Shown: in pieces, positions 50,363 through 59,030 of the stretch | Position numbering within the stretch: position 1 is the stretch's first letter | Layout of the letters: each line of letters opens with the position of its first letter | From: UBA11524 sp034104265 | GTDB lineage: Bacteria > Bacillota > Clostridia > Christensenellales > Aristaeellaceae | Direction: 5' to 3' | DNA length: 59,085 nt | NCBI GenBank assembly: GCA_034104265.1 | Contig: JAXEEE010000118.1 | Location: forward strand, 1-59,085 | The notes under the pieces: generated by a model | What the model saw: the letters and a program-made list of their open reading frames with translations, nothing else | Database searches by the model: none | What the model was told of the DNA's origin: nothing | Program-made: the position numbers and the translations under genes

Positions 50363-51197
50363 AGCCCCTCATCCTCCACAAACTGGTAGAAGGCCTTCTC
50401 TGCCGCCCGATCCTCCTCGCGCACCGTACCCACCGGCGCGGTGTATACCACGTACTCCTCTTCGCCGTCCAGGCCGAAGAGCTCACAGGTCTTTTCATGG
50501 GAGAACGCCGCCACGCCGCAGGTGCCCAGCCCCAGACCCGTGCAGGCCAGGTACAGGTTCTGTCCCACATGCCCCGCGTCGATCATCGCCACCCGGTGGG
50601 CGTAGATGCCGTAGCGCCATTCCGCCCGGTAGGCGGTCATGGCCCAGTAGAACACCACGTTGGCCTTCCCGGCCCAGGTCTGCCCGCAGAGGGACTCCCT
50701 GGCCATACCCGGCACGTTCTCCACCGGGTGCAGGAGCTCCAGGGCGTGCTCCATGGGCAGGTAGTGGTAGGCCCCGGGGACGAGGCCGTCGATCTGACGC
50801 ACCAGCAGATACGTCTCAAACTCATGCCGCGCGCCGCCGCAGGGCACCGTGCGGATGGTGGCGTACTTCTTCCCGCGGATGTCCTTGACCCCCTGGGTGG
50901 CCACAGCAGGAAGGACAGCTGGTCAAGGCTCATGGGCTCCTGGGTGTACACCCGGGAACTGCGCCGGTCGCGGATGAGGCTGACCAAATCATTCTGCATG
51001 GGCAGGGCGGAGAAGTCCCGCGTCAGGGGGATGTGGCTCTCCGCCGGGGTAACCGCCGCCTTGCACAGGGGCGGCTGGGGCAGGCGCAGCTGCTGGTCGG
51101 ACTCAAAGGCTTCCTCGTAGGGATCGTCCGCCCGGCTGCCCCGGGTAAAGGCCCGTCCTTTGGCGATCAGCGCCTGCTGAAGCTGCTTGTCAAGCAT
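50359..51197 (-). pseudogene. SagB/ThcOx-type nitroreductase, frameshifted
   Basis: Two adjoining frames together encode one nitroreductase-family flavoprotein. The 5' part (51197 to about 50905) gives MLDKQLQQALIAKG ... LIRDRRSSRVYTQEPMSLDQ, LSFLLW. The 3' part (50904-50359) continues ATQGVKDIRGKKYATIRT ... GHVGQNLYLACTGLGLGTCG. Joining them needs one extra G in the GTGGCC near 50902. The full product would be about 279 residues and resembles SagB/ThcOx dehydrogenase-like proteins. It is either a real inactivating frameshift or a sequencing error. ATG 51197 has GGAGG 9 bp upstream. Confidence 0.8.
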
Positions 51198-51247
51198 GAT
51201 GGTTGTCCTCCTTGCACAAATCGTGTCGGTTTCCGAGGGCCTGAGGC

Positions 51248-51853
51248 TTACTCCTCCGCCGCCCGACGAAGCAGGGTTGCCATTTCCTCCCGGGTGTAGT
51301 GGCGGATGGGCGTCTCCACGCTGTTGATGAACATGGTGGGCACATGCTCCGGATGGAAGACGCGCAGCACGGTATTCTCCATTTCCTGCATGGTCTTGGT
51401 GTAGAAGCCCGTCTGCAGCTTGTGCGTCAGCTCGGCGGCGTCCAGGCCCAGGGCCTCGGCCTCCGCGGCCAGCACGGCAATGTCCCCGATGTCCTTTTCC
51501 TCCAGGAAGTAGGCCCGGTACATGCGCTCGCTCCATTCGTCGTCCAGGCCCAGCGTGCCGGCGTGCAGCCACGCCTCAAAGGCCAGGCGGGTGTAGGGCC
51601 GGGGGCAGACCATGGGCGGCAGCTTCATGGGCAGCCCAAGCTCCCGGCAGGGCTCGTCCAGCACATGCCAGCGGGCCTTGCGCTTTTCGTCGTGGCAGGT
51701 ATCCACCCGGGGGGCGGGCTCCTTCGTCAGTTCAAAGGGCAGGGTGGTGATTTCGGCAGCGATGCCCGTTTCCGCCATGGCCTGATGCAGCGCCTCCCGG
51801 GCCACCAGGCAGTAGGGGCAGACAAAATCGGTGATGAAGGTGATGTGCAGCAT
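51248..51853 (-). CDS. DsbA family oxidoreductase (FrnE-like)
   Basis: The 201-residue thioredoxin-fold protein has the active site CPYC in ITFITDFVCPYCLVAREAL and a long helical insertion. The cis-Pro loop is HVPTMFINS. There is no signal peptide, so it is a cytoplasmic FrnE/2-hydroxychromene isomerase-like member. ATG 51853 follows GGGAGG; an in-frame ATG 90 bp upstream overlaps the promoter. First gene of a minus-strand cluster with nitroreductase, GNAT and msrA. Confidence 0.88.
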   Translation of the reverse strand: MLHITFITDFVCPYCLVAREALHQAMAETGIAAEITTLPFELTKEPAPRVDTCHDEKRKARWHVLDEPCRELGLPMKLPPMVCPRPYTRLAFEAWLHAGTLGLDDEWSERMYRAYFLEEKDIGDIAVLAAEAEALGLDAAELTHKLQTGFYTKTMQEMENTVLRVFHPEHVPTMFINSVETPIRHYTREEMATLLRRAAEE

Positions 51854-51878
51854 GGTTTCCTGACCTCCCTTTGGCAAC

Positions 51879-51906
51879 AGTATAGCATGCTTTGGGTGGA
51901 TTGCAA
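51879..51906 (-). promoter_or_regulatory. Promoter of the dsbA-like gene cluster
   Basis: TTGCAA (51901-51906) and TATACT (51879-51884) on the minus strand, spacer 16 bp. Confidence 0.65.
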
Positions 51907-51989
51907 AGGAAAAAGCTGCTTCGGGACAAAGGAAGAAGCCCACCTGGCCGCAGCGAAGGGGGGCTTCCGAGGTTGTTCAGTTGGTGGGA

Positions 51990-52450
51990 ATCGCGGGGCG
52001 GGTCGGGCGGAACACCCGCCGGTGAGCCTTCCCCTTTGGGGAAGGTGGCCGAGCGCAGCGAGGTCGGATGAGGTCGTACCCTCCCTGGACTTCGCGTGCC
52101 CTGCGGGATGGGGTGTTCCCCTGGGGTTGCGCGAACCTGCCGTTTCCATCGCGGGCGGACTATGCACCCGAAGCCTTCCCCTCTGGGGAAGGTGGCCGAG
52201 CGCAGCGAGGTCGGATGAGGTCGCAGCCGTGCGCCCTGCATGGCCTGTTGGGCGAGGCCTCTTCCCATGGGGGTTGCGCGAATCTGCCGTTTCCATCGCG
52301 GGATGCAGGGCATCCCGCCCGGAAACTCCCTTGCCTTTTGGGGGACGCTGGGCTGCCGCCCAGACCTGCGCAGGGGCTAACGCCGCCCCAGCACCCGCGC
52401 AAGGGGGTTCACCCCATGACCCTTTTCCGCTGGCGCGATCCCGTGGGGGG
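51990..52450 (-). repeat. Composite intergenic repeat block 3 (B-F-A-F-A)
   Basis: Read on the minus strand, directly after the pgi stop, are unit B (CAAGGGGG and GGGGCGGCGTTAGCCCC hairpins), CTGGGCGGCAGCCCAG, then twice a segment GATGGAAACGGCAG followed by unit A ending in CCTTCCCC/GGGGAAGG. The layout and order match the block after MATE3. The remaining gap 51907-51989 holds nothing clear. Confidence 0.8.
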
Positions 52451-52455
52451 TTGTC

Positions 52456-54036
52456 TTAGATGTTCAGCAGCTCGCTGTAGACCTTCAGCGCGCCGTCGGT
52501 TTCGTGGGCCAGCACGCGCTTGGCCAGCACCTTGCCCAGCTGCACACCCTCCTGGTCAAAGCTGTTCACGTTCCACGCAAAGCCCTGGAACATGACCTTG
52601 TTCTCAAAGTGCGCCAGCAGCGCGCCCAGCGCCATGGGGGTCAGCTTGTCGCCGATGATGATGCTGGAGGGACGCCCGCCCTCGAAGTACTTGTTGCGGT
52701 TGTCGTCGGCCTTGCCGCAGGCGAAGGCCACAATCTGCGCGGCCACGTTGGCGCACAGCTTCTGCTGGCTGGTGCTGCCCTGGATCACCACGTCGGTGGC
52801 CATCTGGCTGTTGCGGAAGCCCACAAACTGCAGCGGCACAATGTCCGTGCCCTGGTGCAGCAGCTGATAGAAGGAGTGCTGGCCGTTGGTGCCGGGCTCG
52901 CCGAAAATGACGGGGCCGGTCACGTAATCCACAGGCTCGCCGTAGCGGTTGACAGACTTGCCGTTGGACTCCATGTCCAGCTGCTGTAGGTGCGCCGGGA
53001 AGCGGCTCAGCGCCTGGGAATAGGGAAGCACGGCGGTGTTGGGATAGCCAAGCACGTTGCGCTCGTACACGCCGATCAGCGCGTCCAGCATGGCGGGGTT
53101 GGCCAGCAGATCCTCGTTCCGGGCCAGCTTGTCCGCCTCAGCCGCGCCGTCCAGGAACTGGGCGAAGACCTCCGGGCCGAAGGCCAGGGACAGCACCGCG
53201 CCGCCCACGGCGGAGGTGGAGGAGTAGCGGCCGCCGATGTAGTCATCCATGAAGAAGGCGGCGAGGTAATCATCGCTCTTGGCCAGAGGAGAGGTTTCGC
53301 TGGTGACGGCGATCATGTGCCTGGAGGCGTCCAGACCGGCCTTGGCCAGCGCGTCCTTCACGAAGGACTCGTTGGTCAGCGTTTCCAGCGTGGTGCCGGA
53401 CTTGGACACCAGCACGAACAGCGAATGGGCCAGGTCGATCCTGCTGAGCACGGCGGCGGCGTCGTCGGGATCCACGTTGCTGATGAATTCGGCCTTCATC
53501 TTATGGGTGCCGTTGACCTTCGCCCAGTTTTCCAGGGCCAGGTACATGGCGCGGGGGCCCAGGTCACTGCCGCCGATGCCGATCTGCACCACGGTGGTGA
53601 ACTTCTCGCCCGCCGCGTTGGTGATTTCGCCGGCGTGCACCTTGTTGGCCAGCTCCGCGATGCGGGTCTGCTGCGCCACATAGAAGGCGCGCTTGTCCAC
53701 GCCGTCGGCGACCACCGCGTCGCCCAGCTGGCCGCGGCACAGGTGATGCAGCACGAGACGGTTCTCGCCGGTGTTGATGACCGCGCCGTTGTACAGTTCG
53801 GCAAACTTCTCCGTCAGCTGCGCCTCCTTGGCAAAATCGGCCAGGATGGCCAGAACGCCGTCGTCCACCGGACGCGCGCCATAGTTGAAATCAAGCCCGG
53901 CGCCCATGGGCACGGTGTAGCGGCGCACGCGCTGCGCGCCCTCCTCGCCGGACATCGCGGCCTTCAGGTCAACCTTCGGGGCGGTCTTCAGCGCCTGATA
54001 GGCAGCCAGGGTATCCATGTTTTTCCAAGCAGTCAT
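52456..54036 (-). CDS. pgi: Glucose-6-phosphate isomerase
   Basis: Pgi interconverts glucose 6-phosphate and fructose 6-phosphate in glycolysis. At 526 residues it is of the longer form. Motifs: GIGGSDLGPRAMYL, SKSGTTLETL, GGRYSSTSAVG, the catalytic FGEPGTNGQHSFYQLLHQG and a C-terminal SFDQEGVQLGK. ATG 54036 lies behind GAGGAGG; the frame is open 65 codons further but passes through the promoter. Monocistronic and divergent from MATE3. Confidence 0.96.
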   Translation of the reverse strand: MTAWKNMDTLAAYQALKTAPKVDLKAAMSGEEGAQRVRRYTVPMGAGLDFNYGARPVDDGVLAILADFAKEAQLTEKFAELYNGAVINTGENRLVLHHLCRGQLGDAVVADGVDKRAFYVAQQTRIAELANKVHAGEITNAAGEKFTTVVQIGIGGSDLGPRAMYLALENWAKVNGTHKMKAEFISNVDPDDAAAVLSRIDLAHSLFVLVSKSGTTLETLTNESFVKDALAKAGLDASRHMIAVTSETSPLAKSDDYLAAFFMDDYIGGRYSSTSAVGGAVLSLAFGPEVFAQFLDGAAEADKLARNEDLLANPAMLDALIGVYERNVLGYPNTAVLPYSQALSRFPAHLQQLDMESNGKSVNRYGEPVDYVTGPVIFGEPGTNGQHSFYQLLHQGTDIVPLQFVGFRNSQMATDVVIQGSTSQQKLCANVAAQIVAFACGKADDNRNKYFEGGRPSSIIIGDKLTPMALGALLAHFENKVMFQGFAWNVNSFDQEGVQLGKVLAKRVLAHETDGALKVYSELLNI

Positions 54037-54112
54037 GATGAGCATCCTCCTCTGTCTTTGAGAAAGTGCATGCTGAGCACGCGTATACAGGATGGATCGT
54101 AGCCATACGTTC

Positions 54113-54141
54113 ATTATAATAGCAATCCGGTCAAATTTCAA
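54113..54141 (-). promoter_or_regulatory. Promoter of pgi
   Basis: TTGAAA (54136-54141) and TATAAT (54113-54118) on the minus strand with a 17-bp spacer. Confidence 0.85.
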
Positions 54142-54306
54142 GGACAGATGCACCGTTTGGACAAGAAAGCCCGCCGGGCAGGTTTTCCCGCCGGGAGCAT
54201 TGCAATTCCGGGCCGGGTGTGCTACACTCATCAGGCTATTGGGCTATGCCCGATGCGTTTTTTGCGGATTCATTCCTCCTCAACCACAGGAAAGGAGCTC
54301 ATACCC

Positions 54307-55671
54307 ATGCAGGCGCGTACCCGGGATATGACCAAGGGCAGTCCGCTGAGGCTGATCCTGGCCTTCTGCCTGCCCATTGTGGCGGGGAATCTGTTCCAGC
54401 AGCTCTACAGCCTGGTGGATACGCTGGTCATCGGGCGGATCGAGGGCGTGACGGCCCTGGCGGCGGTATCGTCGGCAGGGTGGCTGGACTGGACGGTACT
54501 CAGCGCGGCCATCGGCCTGGCCCAGGGCTTCGCCATTGAGATCGCCCAGCGCTTCGGCGGGGGCGAGTACGACCAGATGCGCCAGGCCGCCGGGCAGAGC
54601 GTGCTGCTGGCCGTGGGGCTGACGGCGCTGATCGAGGCGCTGGCCCAGGTGTTCCTGCACCCGGTGCTGGTGCTGATGAAGAGCCCCGACAACACCATCG
54701 CCCTCACGGAGCATTATCTGCGGATCATCTTCGCCGGGCTGCCGGTGGTGATGGCCTTCAACCTGTTCAGCGGCGCGCTGCGCTCCGTGGGCGACAGCCG
54801 CACCCCCCTCGTCGCCATGACCACCGCTGCGACCTGCAACATTGCCCTGGACATTGCCTTTGTGGGCTGGCTGCGCTGGGGCGTGACGGGCGTGGGCGTG
54901 GCCACGGTCATGAGCCAGTGCGTCTCCTGCGTAATCTGCTTTGTCGCCTTGGCAAGGCTGCCCATCATGCGGCTGAAGCGCGGGGACTTCCGGCCCCGGC
55001 CGATGATGCTCCGCAGGCTGCTGGGCCTGGGCCTCCCCGTGGCCTTCCAGAACCTGATTATCTCCTTCGGCGGGCTGGTGCTGCAGACTGTGACGAACAG
55101 CTTCGGCTTCCTGTTCATGGCGGGCTTCAATGCCGCTACGCGCCTGACCGGGCTGATCGAGCTGGCGGGCACCTCCATCGGCAGCGCCATGGGCACCTTC
55201 GCCGGGCAGAACCTGGGCGCGGGCAAGCTGGACCGGGTACGGCTGGGCCTGCGGCGGTCGGCGCAGATCGCGGCGGGAATGGCGCTGATGGTGGCGGCAT
55301 GCATGGTGCTCTTCGGCAGGCCGCTGCTGAACCTGTTCATCGAGGATGACCCGGCCATCGTGGATCAGGTGCTGACCATCGGCTGCCGCTACCTGAACGT
55401 GATGAGCCTGGGCCTGCCGATGCTGTACATGCTCTTTGTGTACCGCTCCACGCTGCAGGGCCTGGGGGATACCTTCGTGCCCATGCTCTCGGGCGCGGTG
55501 GAGCTGGTGATGCGCGTTGGCGCGGCGCTGCTGCTGCCCCGGCTGATCGGGGAGTGGGGCGTGTACATCGCGGAGATCATGGCGTGGATCGGCGCGGCCA
55601 TCCTGCTGATCTGGGGCTATTACCGGCGGATGCGGCTGCTGGAGGGGCGGATTCAACCAACCACCAGGTAA
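54307..55671 (+). CDS. MATE family efflux transporter (3)
   Basis: The 454-residue MATE exporter is closest in style to the first copy: FQQLYSLVDTLVIGRIEGV, GALRSVGDSRTPLVA, GTFAGQNLGAGKLDRVRLG. It has twelve hydrophobic segments. ATG 54307 is behind AAGGAG. It is the third MATE gene in 36 kb and, like pgi beside it, is followed directly by a composite repeat block. Confidence 0.92.
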   Translation: MQARTRDMTKGSPLRLILAFCLPIVAGNLFQQLYSLVDTLVIGRIEGVTALAAVSSAGWLDWTVLSAAIGLAQGFAIEIAQRFGGGEYDQMRQAAGQSVLLAVGLTALIEALAQVFLHPVLVLMKSPDNTIALTEHYLRIIFAGLPVVMAFNLFSGALRSVGDSRTPLVAMTTAATCNIALDIAFVGWLRWGVTGVGVATVMSQCVSCVICFVALARLPIMRLKRGDFRPRPMMLRRLLGLGLPVAFQNLIISFGGLVLQTVTNSFGFLFMAGFNAATRLTGLIELAGTSIGSAMGTFAGQNLGAGKLDRVRLGLRRSAQIAAGMALMVAACMVLFGRPLLNLFIEDDPAIVDQVLTIGCRYLNVMSLGLPMLYMLFVYRSTLQGLGDTFVPMLSGAVELVMRVGAALLLPRLIGEWGVYIAEIMAWIGAAILLIWGYYRRMRLLEGRIQPTTR

Positions 55672-55673
55672 TC

Positions 55674-56120
55674 GCGAAGCGAAAACGGGTCAAGGGGTGA
55701 AACCCCTTGCGCGGGTGCAGGGGCGGCGATAGCCCCTGCGCAGGTCTGGGCGGCAGCCCAGCGTTCCCCATACAGTCAAGCAAGTTTCCGGGCGGGATGC
55801 ACCGCATCCCGCGATGGAAACGGCAGATTCGGCACAGCCGCATCGCAGCAGCTGCCTCCGACAGGCCATGCAGGGCGCAACGCTGCGACCTCATCCGACC
55901 TCGCTGCGCTCGGCCACCTTCCCCAGAGGGGAAGGCTGCGGGGGGCATGGCTCCCGCGATGGGAACGGCAGATTCGGCACGGCCGCATCGCAGCAGCTGC
56001 CTCCGACAGGCCATACAGGGCGTAACGCTGCGACCTCATCCGACCTCGCTGCGCTCGGCCACCTTCCCCAGAGGGGAAGGCAGCGACGGCATGGCTGCCT
56101 TCGATGGAAACGGCAGGTTC
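55674..56120 (+). repeat. Composite intergenic repeat block 4 (B then two 145-bp F-A units)
   Basis: Right after the MATE3 stop come unit B, the CTGGGCGGCAGCCCAG stem, a CGGGATGC/GCATCCCG hairpin, and two tandem units with a 145-bp period starting near 55812 and 55957. Each runs from GATGGAAACGGCAG (or GATGGGAACGGCAG) to CCTTCCCC-AGA-GGGGAAGG. A third partial unit starts at about 56103. No gene is supported. Confidence 0.8.
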
Positions 56121-56146
56121 AGCCAACGCCCAAGATAACGCGCAAA

Positions 56147-56185
56147 AATCCGCCCGGACAGCATCATGCACTGTCCGGGCGGATT
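56147..56185 (-). terminator. Intrinsic terminator, minus strand
   Basis: AATCCGCCCGGACA (56147-56160) and TGTCCGGGCGGATT (56172-56185) form a 14-bp stem. On the minus strand a T run follows. Confidence 0.88.
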
Positions 56186-56191
56186 GCTTGT

Positions 56192-56464
56192 TCAGTTGGG
56201 ATCTTCGGTATCCGTATCGCCGCTGTCCCCGGCCTCCGGCCCATCGTCATACAGCCCCAGGCCGACAATGTTCCTGTAGACCACAAGGCCGCTCAGCGCC
56301 GCCCAGCACAGCACTGCCCAGGAGGGAATGTCCACCCGACCCATGCCGTCCAGGCAGGCTGCGGCCAGCAGCACCGCCAGCAGCGCGAGCATGGCGATCC
56401 ACCAGCCCTTCTGGGAGGGCGTCAGATGCTTCCAGTGCAAATTGCGCCAGTCGCCGCCTGCCAT
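56192..56464 (-). CDS. Small membrane protein, function unknown
   Basis: This 90-residue protein has two hydrophobic stretches (GWWIAMLALLAVLLAAACLD and WAVLCWAALSGLVVY) and an acidic C-terminus (DDGPEAGDSGDTDTEDPN). I do not recognise a family. AGAGGAGG precedes the ATG. It starts 15 bp after the aminopeptidase stop and ends at a terminator, so it is the last gene of that operon. Confidence 0.65.
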   Translation of the reverse strand: MAGGDWRNLHWKHLTPSQKGWWIAMLALLAVLLAAACLDGMGRVDIPSWAVLCWAALSGLVVYRNIVGLGLYDDGPEAGDSGDTDTEDPN

Positions 56465-56479
56465 GGAGGATGCCTCCTC

Positions 56480-57595
56480 TTACTTCAGGTTCTCCGGGTT
56501 CAGCGCCTGCAGATCCTCCGGCACGAACAGGCCGTCCCTGCGGATCAGCTCGCCGTCGAAGTACATCTCGCCCCCGCCATACTCGGGCGTCTGAATGCAC
56601 ACCAGATCCCAGTGGATGGCGGACTTGTTGCCGTTGTTACACTCGTCGTAGCAGCGGCCGGGGGTGAAGTGGAAGGAGCCCGCGATCTTCTCGTCAAAGA
56701 GCGTGTCCTTGATGGCGGAGGTGATGTAGGGGTTCACGCCGATGGCGAACTCGCCCACTGCCCGCGCGCCGGGATCCGTGTCCAGGATCTGGTTCAGGCG
56801 CTCGGTGTCGTTGCAGGTGGCCTCGACAATGTAGCCGTCGCGGAACACCAGGCGGATGTTCTCAAACACCTTGCCCTGATACAGGCTGGGGGTGTTGTAG
56901 GTGATCACGCCGTTGATGGAGCCCACAACAGGCGCGGTGTAGACCTCGCCGTCGGGGATGTTCAGCTTGCCGTCGCACTTGATGCCCGGCAGGCCCTTGA
57001 TGGAGAAGGTCAGGTCGGTGCCCTGGCCGGTGATGTGCACCTGATCGGCCTTGTTCAGCCGCTCCACCAGTGCGTCCATGGCCCGGGACATCTTGCCGTA
57101 GTCCAGGTTGCACACGTTGAAGAAATGCTCCTCGAAGGCCTCGGTGCTCATGCCGGCCTGCTGGGCCATGGAGGGCGTGGGATAGCGCAGCACCACCCAC
57201 TTGGTCTGGGGCACGCGGATCTGCCCGTGGACCTTCGTGCCGTAGTGCGTGGCGTAGATGGCGGAGCGCTCGGCGGGCACATCGCCGGTCTCGTACATGT
57301 TGTCGCCGCCGCGCACGCCGATGTAGGCCTGGCACTCGCTCATGCGCTTGCCGTCGCCCTCGGCCAGCCAGTCCAGCTGGCCTTCTGTGTAGCCCATGCC
57401 CAGGGCGCGCTCCACCTTGGGGTCGCGCAGCATCACATAGGGCACGCCGCCCACGGCATAGACCTCTTCCACCAGCTGGGCGATGAACTCTGCGGGAATG
57501 CCCGTGCCTTCGATCCAGACCTTTTCGCCGGGCTGCACGGAGCAGGAATAGTTGACCAGGTTGTGGGCCAGGGTGACCATGCGGGGATCCTTCAT
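56480..57595 (-). CDS. M29 family aminopeptidase (internal start within the fused ORF)
   Basis: From ATG 57595 the frame encodes a complete 371-residue M29 aminopeptidase of the AmpS/PepS group. Metal-ligand regions are visible: NIPDGEVYTAPV, AVGEFAIGVNPY, GSFHFTPG and SAIHWDLV. A good ribosome binding site, CGGAGGAA, lies at ideal distance before this ATG, and the protein so produced has normal family length. It is therefore probably made as a separate protein even though the upstream frame is open into it. Residues 1-20 (MKDPRMVTLAHNLVNYSCSV) match typical family N-termini. Confidence 0.85.
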   Translation of the reverse strand: MKDPRMVTLAHNLVNYSCSVQPGEKVWIEGTGIPAEFIAQLVEEVYAVGGVPYVMLRDPKVERALGMGYTEGQLDWLAEGDGKRMSECQAYIGVRGGDNMYETGDVPAERSAIYATHYGTKVHGQIRVPQTKWVVLRYPTPSMAQQAGMSTEAFEEHFFNVCNLDYGKMSRAMDALVERLNKADQVHITGQGTDLTFSIKGLPGIKCDGKLNIPDGEVYTAPVVGSINGVITYNTPSLYQGKVFENIRLVFRDGYIVEATCNDTERLNQILDTDPGARAVGEFAIGVNPYITSAIKDTLFDEKIAGSFHFTPGRCYDECNNGNKSAIHWDLVCIQTPEYGGGEMYFDGELIRRDGLFVPEDLQALNPENLK

Positions 57596-58798
57596 GACTG
57601 TATTCCTCCGTTTGTCTTGATGATCAAACCAGCGCCTGAGCAGGCGGGCGCAGGGTTTCTCCACCAGATAGGTGACCAGGAATGCCATAAGCAGCGACAG
57701 GCCGAAGCACAGGTAGGTATAGGGGTACTGCCAGGCGGTCTCCGCCGCCATGTGGGGGTTTGCGTTCACGGACGGGGGGATGCCCAGCCGCTTCAGGTGC
57801 ACCGCCAGGTTCTGATGGATCAGGTAATAATTCATCGACACGGCGGCCAATTCCTTCATGACCCGGTTGCCCATGAGGAACCGCACGGGCTTCACCGCGA
57901 AGGGCAGGGCCAGCATCAGCCCGGCGAGAGCCAGGGAGAACACGGGGCGGCGGGTCATCTGCCCGGCCTGGATGGCGGGGTAGTTCCCGGAGGAGGCCTG
58001 GGCCTTGAGGATCAGGATCAGCGCCCACACGCAAGCAGCGGCGGCGGCGGTGGCCATCAGCTGCCAGGCGGCGCGGGCGGGACGCTGCTTCATCCGCCGG
58101 TATCCTTGTGTCATGCGGACGTAAACCAGCGCGGCCAGCATGCCCAGGGCGTACACGTCCAGGAAGGAGGGCAGCTGGTTGACGACCATGGAGTAATCCT
58201 GCAGGGCCCACAGGCACCAGCCCCGCCACAGCCAGGCGACGGCGGCCATAGACAGGAGGGTGGTTTTGGGTTTCTTCATGGCAGCGCGGGCGAGGAAGGG
58301 GTAGAGCAGGTACGCCTGCATCTCAATGGCGAGGGTCCAGCTGGCCACGCCGATGGGTGTGCTGATGTAGGTATCGGGCCAGAAGGTCAGGGTGAAGGTC
58401 ATGTGGGCGAACACGTCCTTGACCATGCTCTGGGGATTGGCGTACAGCCCCCAGGGAATCGCCACGCCAAAGAGCATCACCAGGGTAATGAAGTAGTAGC
58501 TGGGCACCACGCGCATGACGCGCTTTCGGTAGAACTCGCGCCGGTCAGGGACGGGGGCGCCCTCCAGCATACTGCGGGCGTAGGGCAGGAAGAGCAGGAA
58601 TGCGCTGAGGAGGATGGTGCCGTCCACGGGCATGTAGCCTGAGCGCACCAGAAAATCCAGCGATACGTTCCCCACGCGGGGGGTCAGCCAGCTCTGCTGC
58701 CAGAAATGGTACCAGCTGACGATGAACACCAGCGTCACCCGCAGCCCGTCCAGCTCCGGGATCCTCCGGCTTGAGGGTGCGTAGGGCTTTTCGGTCAT
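56480..58798 (-). CDS. Acyltransferase-3 membrane protein reading in frame into the aminopeptidase
   Basis: The ORF starts at ATG 58798 behind AAGGAG. It encodes about 400 residues of an acyltransferase_3 (OafA/YrhL) membrane enzyme: IPELDGLRVTLVFIVSWYHF, RREFYRKRVMRVVPSYYF, about ten helices, and a final helix ending VEKPCARLLRRW. That family O-acylates cell-surface polysaccharides. There is no stop codon: DHQDKRRNTV leads straight into the M29 aminopeptidase, for 772 residues in all. A TGA sits in another frame at the natural end of the acyltransferase, so an old indel or lost stop is likely. A membrane enzyme fused to a cytosolic peptidase has no obvious logic. Confidence 0.72.
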   Translation of the reverse strand: MTEKPYAPSSRRIPELDGLRVTLVFIVSWYHFWQQSWLTPRVGNVSLDFLVRSGYMPVDGTILLSAFLLFLPYARSMLEGAPVPDRREFYRKRVMRVVPSYYFITLVMLFGVAIPWGLYANPQSMVKDVFAHMTFTLTFWPDTYISTPIGVASWTLAIEMQAYLLYPFLARAAMKKPKTTLLSMAAVAWLWRGWCLWALQDYSMVVNQLPSFLDVYALGMLAALVYVRMTQGYRRMKQRPARAAWQLMATAAAAACVWALILILKAQASSGNYPAIQAGQMTRRPVFSLALAGLMLALPFAVKPVRFLMGNRVMKELAAVSMNYYLIHQNLAVHLKRLGIPPSVNANPHMAAETAWQYPYTYLCFGLSLLMAFLVTYLVEKPCARLLRRWFDHQDKRRNTVMKDPRMVTLAHNLVNYSCSVQPGEKVWIEGTGIPAEFIAQLVEEVYAVGGVPYVMLRDPKVERALGMGYTEGQLDWLAEGDGKRMSECQAYIGVRGGDNMYETGDVPAERSAIYATHYGTKVHGQIRVPQTKWVVLRYPTPSMAQQAGMSTEAFEEHFFNVCNLDYGKMSRAMDALVERLNKADQVHITGQGTDLTFSIKGLPGIKCDGKLNIPDGEVYTAPVVGSINGVITYNTPSLYQGKVFENIRLVFRDGYIVEATCNDTERLNQILDTDPGARAVGEFAIGVNPYITSAIKDTLFDEKIAGSFHFTPGRCYDECNNGNKSAIHWDLVCIQTPEYGGGEMYFDGELIRRDGLFVPEDLQALNPENLK

Positions 58799-58827
58799 GG
58801 AATCACGCTCCTTGCATTCTCCATGAC

Positions 58828-58856
58828 AGTATAGCAGGTTTTGCTGCGTTGGGCAA
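58828..58856 (-). promoter_or_regulatory. Promoter of the acyltransferase operon
   Basis: TTGCCC (58851-58856) and TATACT (58828-58833) on the minus strand, spacer 17 bp. Confidence 0.65.
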
Positions 58857-58869
58857 GGCAGGGGGGAAG

Positions 58870-59030
58870 GGACGGCTGGGGCTCCTCGCCCCAGACCCTC
58901 GCCAGAGGGCCGCATGGCCTTCTGGACTCCCATTCGGGGGGATCATTGTTGGGTGGAGGCCCGGCTCGCGGAGGGCGAGCCCGGCGTTCAGGGGTAACGG
59001 CGCACAACCGGTGCGCCCCCACCCGGAGCA
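58870..59030 (-). repeat. Dispersed palindromic repeat (family G), copy 2
   Basis: The reverse complement of this region aligns with 40-259: a GCGCAC inverted pair, an ACCCCTG core, GGCTCGC-cctcc-GCGAGCC in place of GGCGCGC-cctcc-GCGCGCC, and the GAATGGGAGTCCAGA block followed by a GGCC-atgc-GGCC hairpin. It lies just upstream of the acyltransferase promoter. The window ends without another gene. Confidence 0.6.

Noticed and set aside
50359..51197. RiPP biosynthetic cluster suggested by the SagB-like enzyme
   Set aside because: No precursor peptide, cyclodehydratase or dedicated transporter lies nearby, and the gene is frameshifted.
51990..56120. Composite transposon formed by the two repeat blocks flanking pgi and MATE3
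   Set aside because: The blocks are inverted because each follows its own gene's 3' end; there is no transposase, terminal inverted repeat or target duplication.
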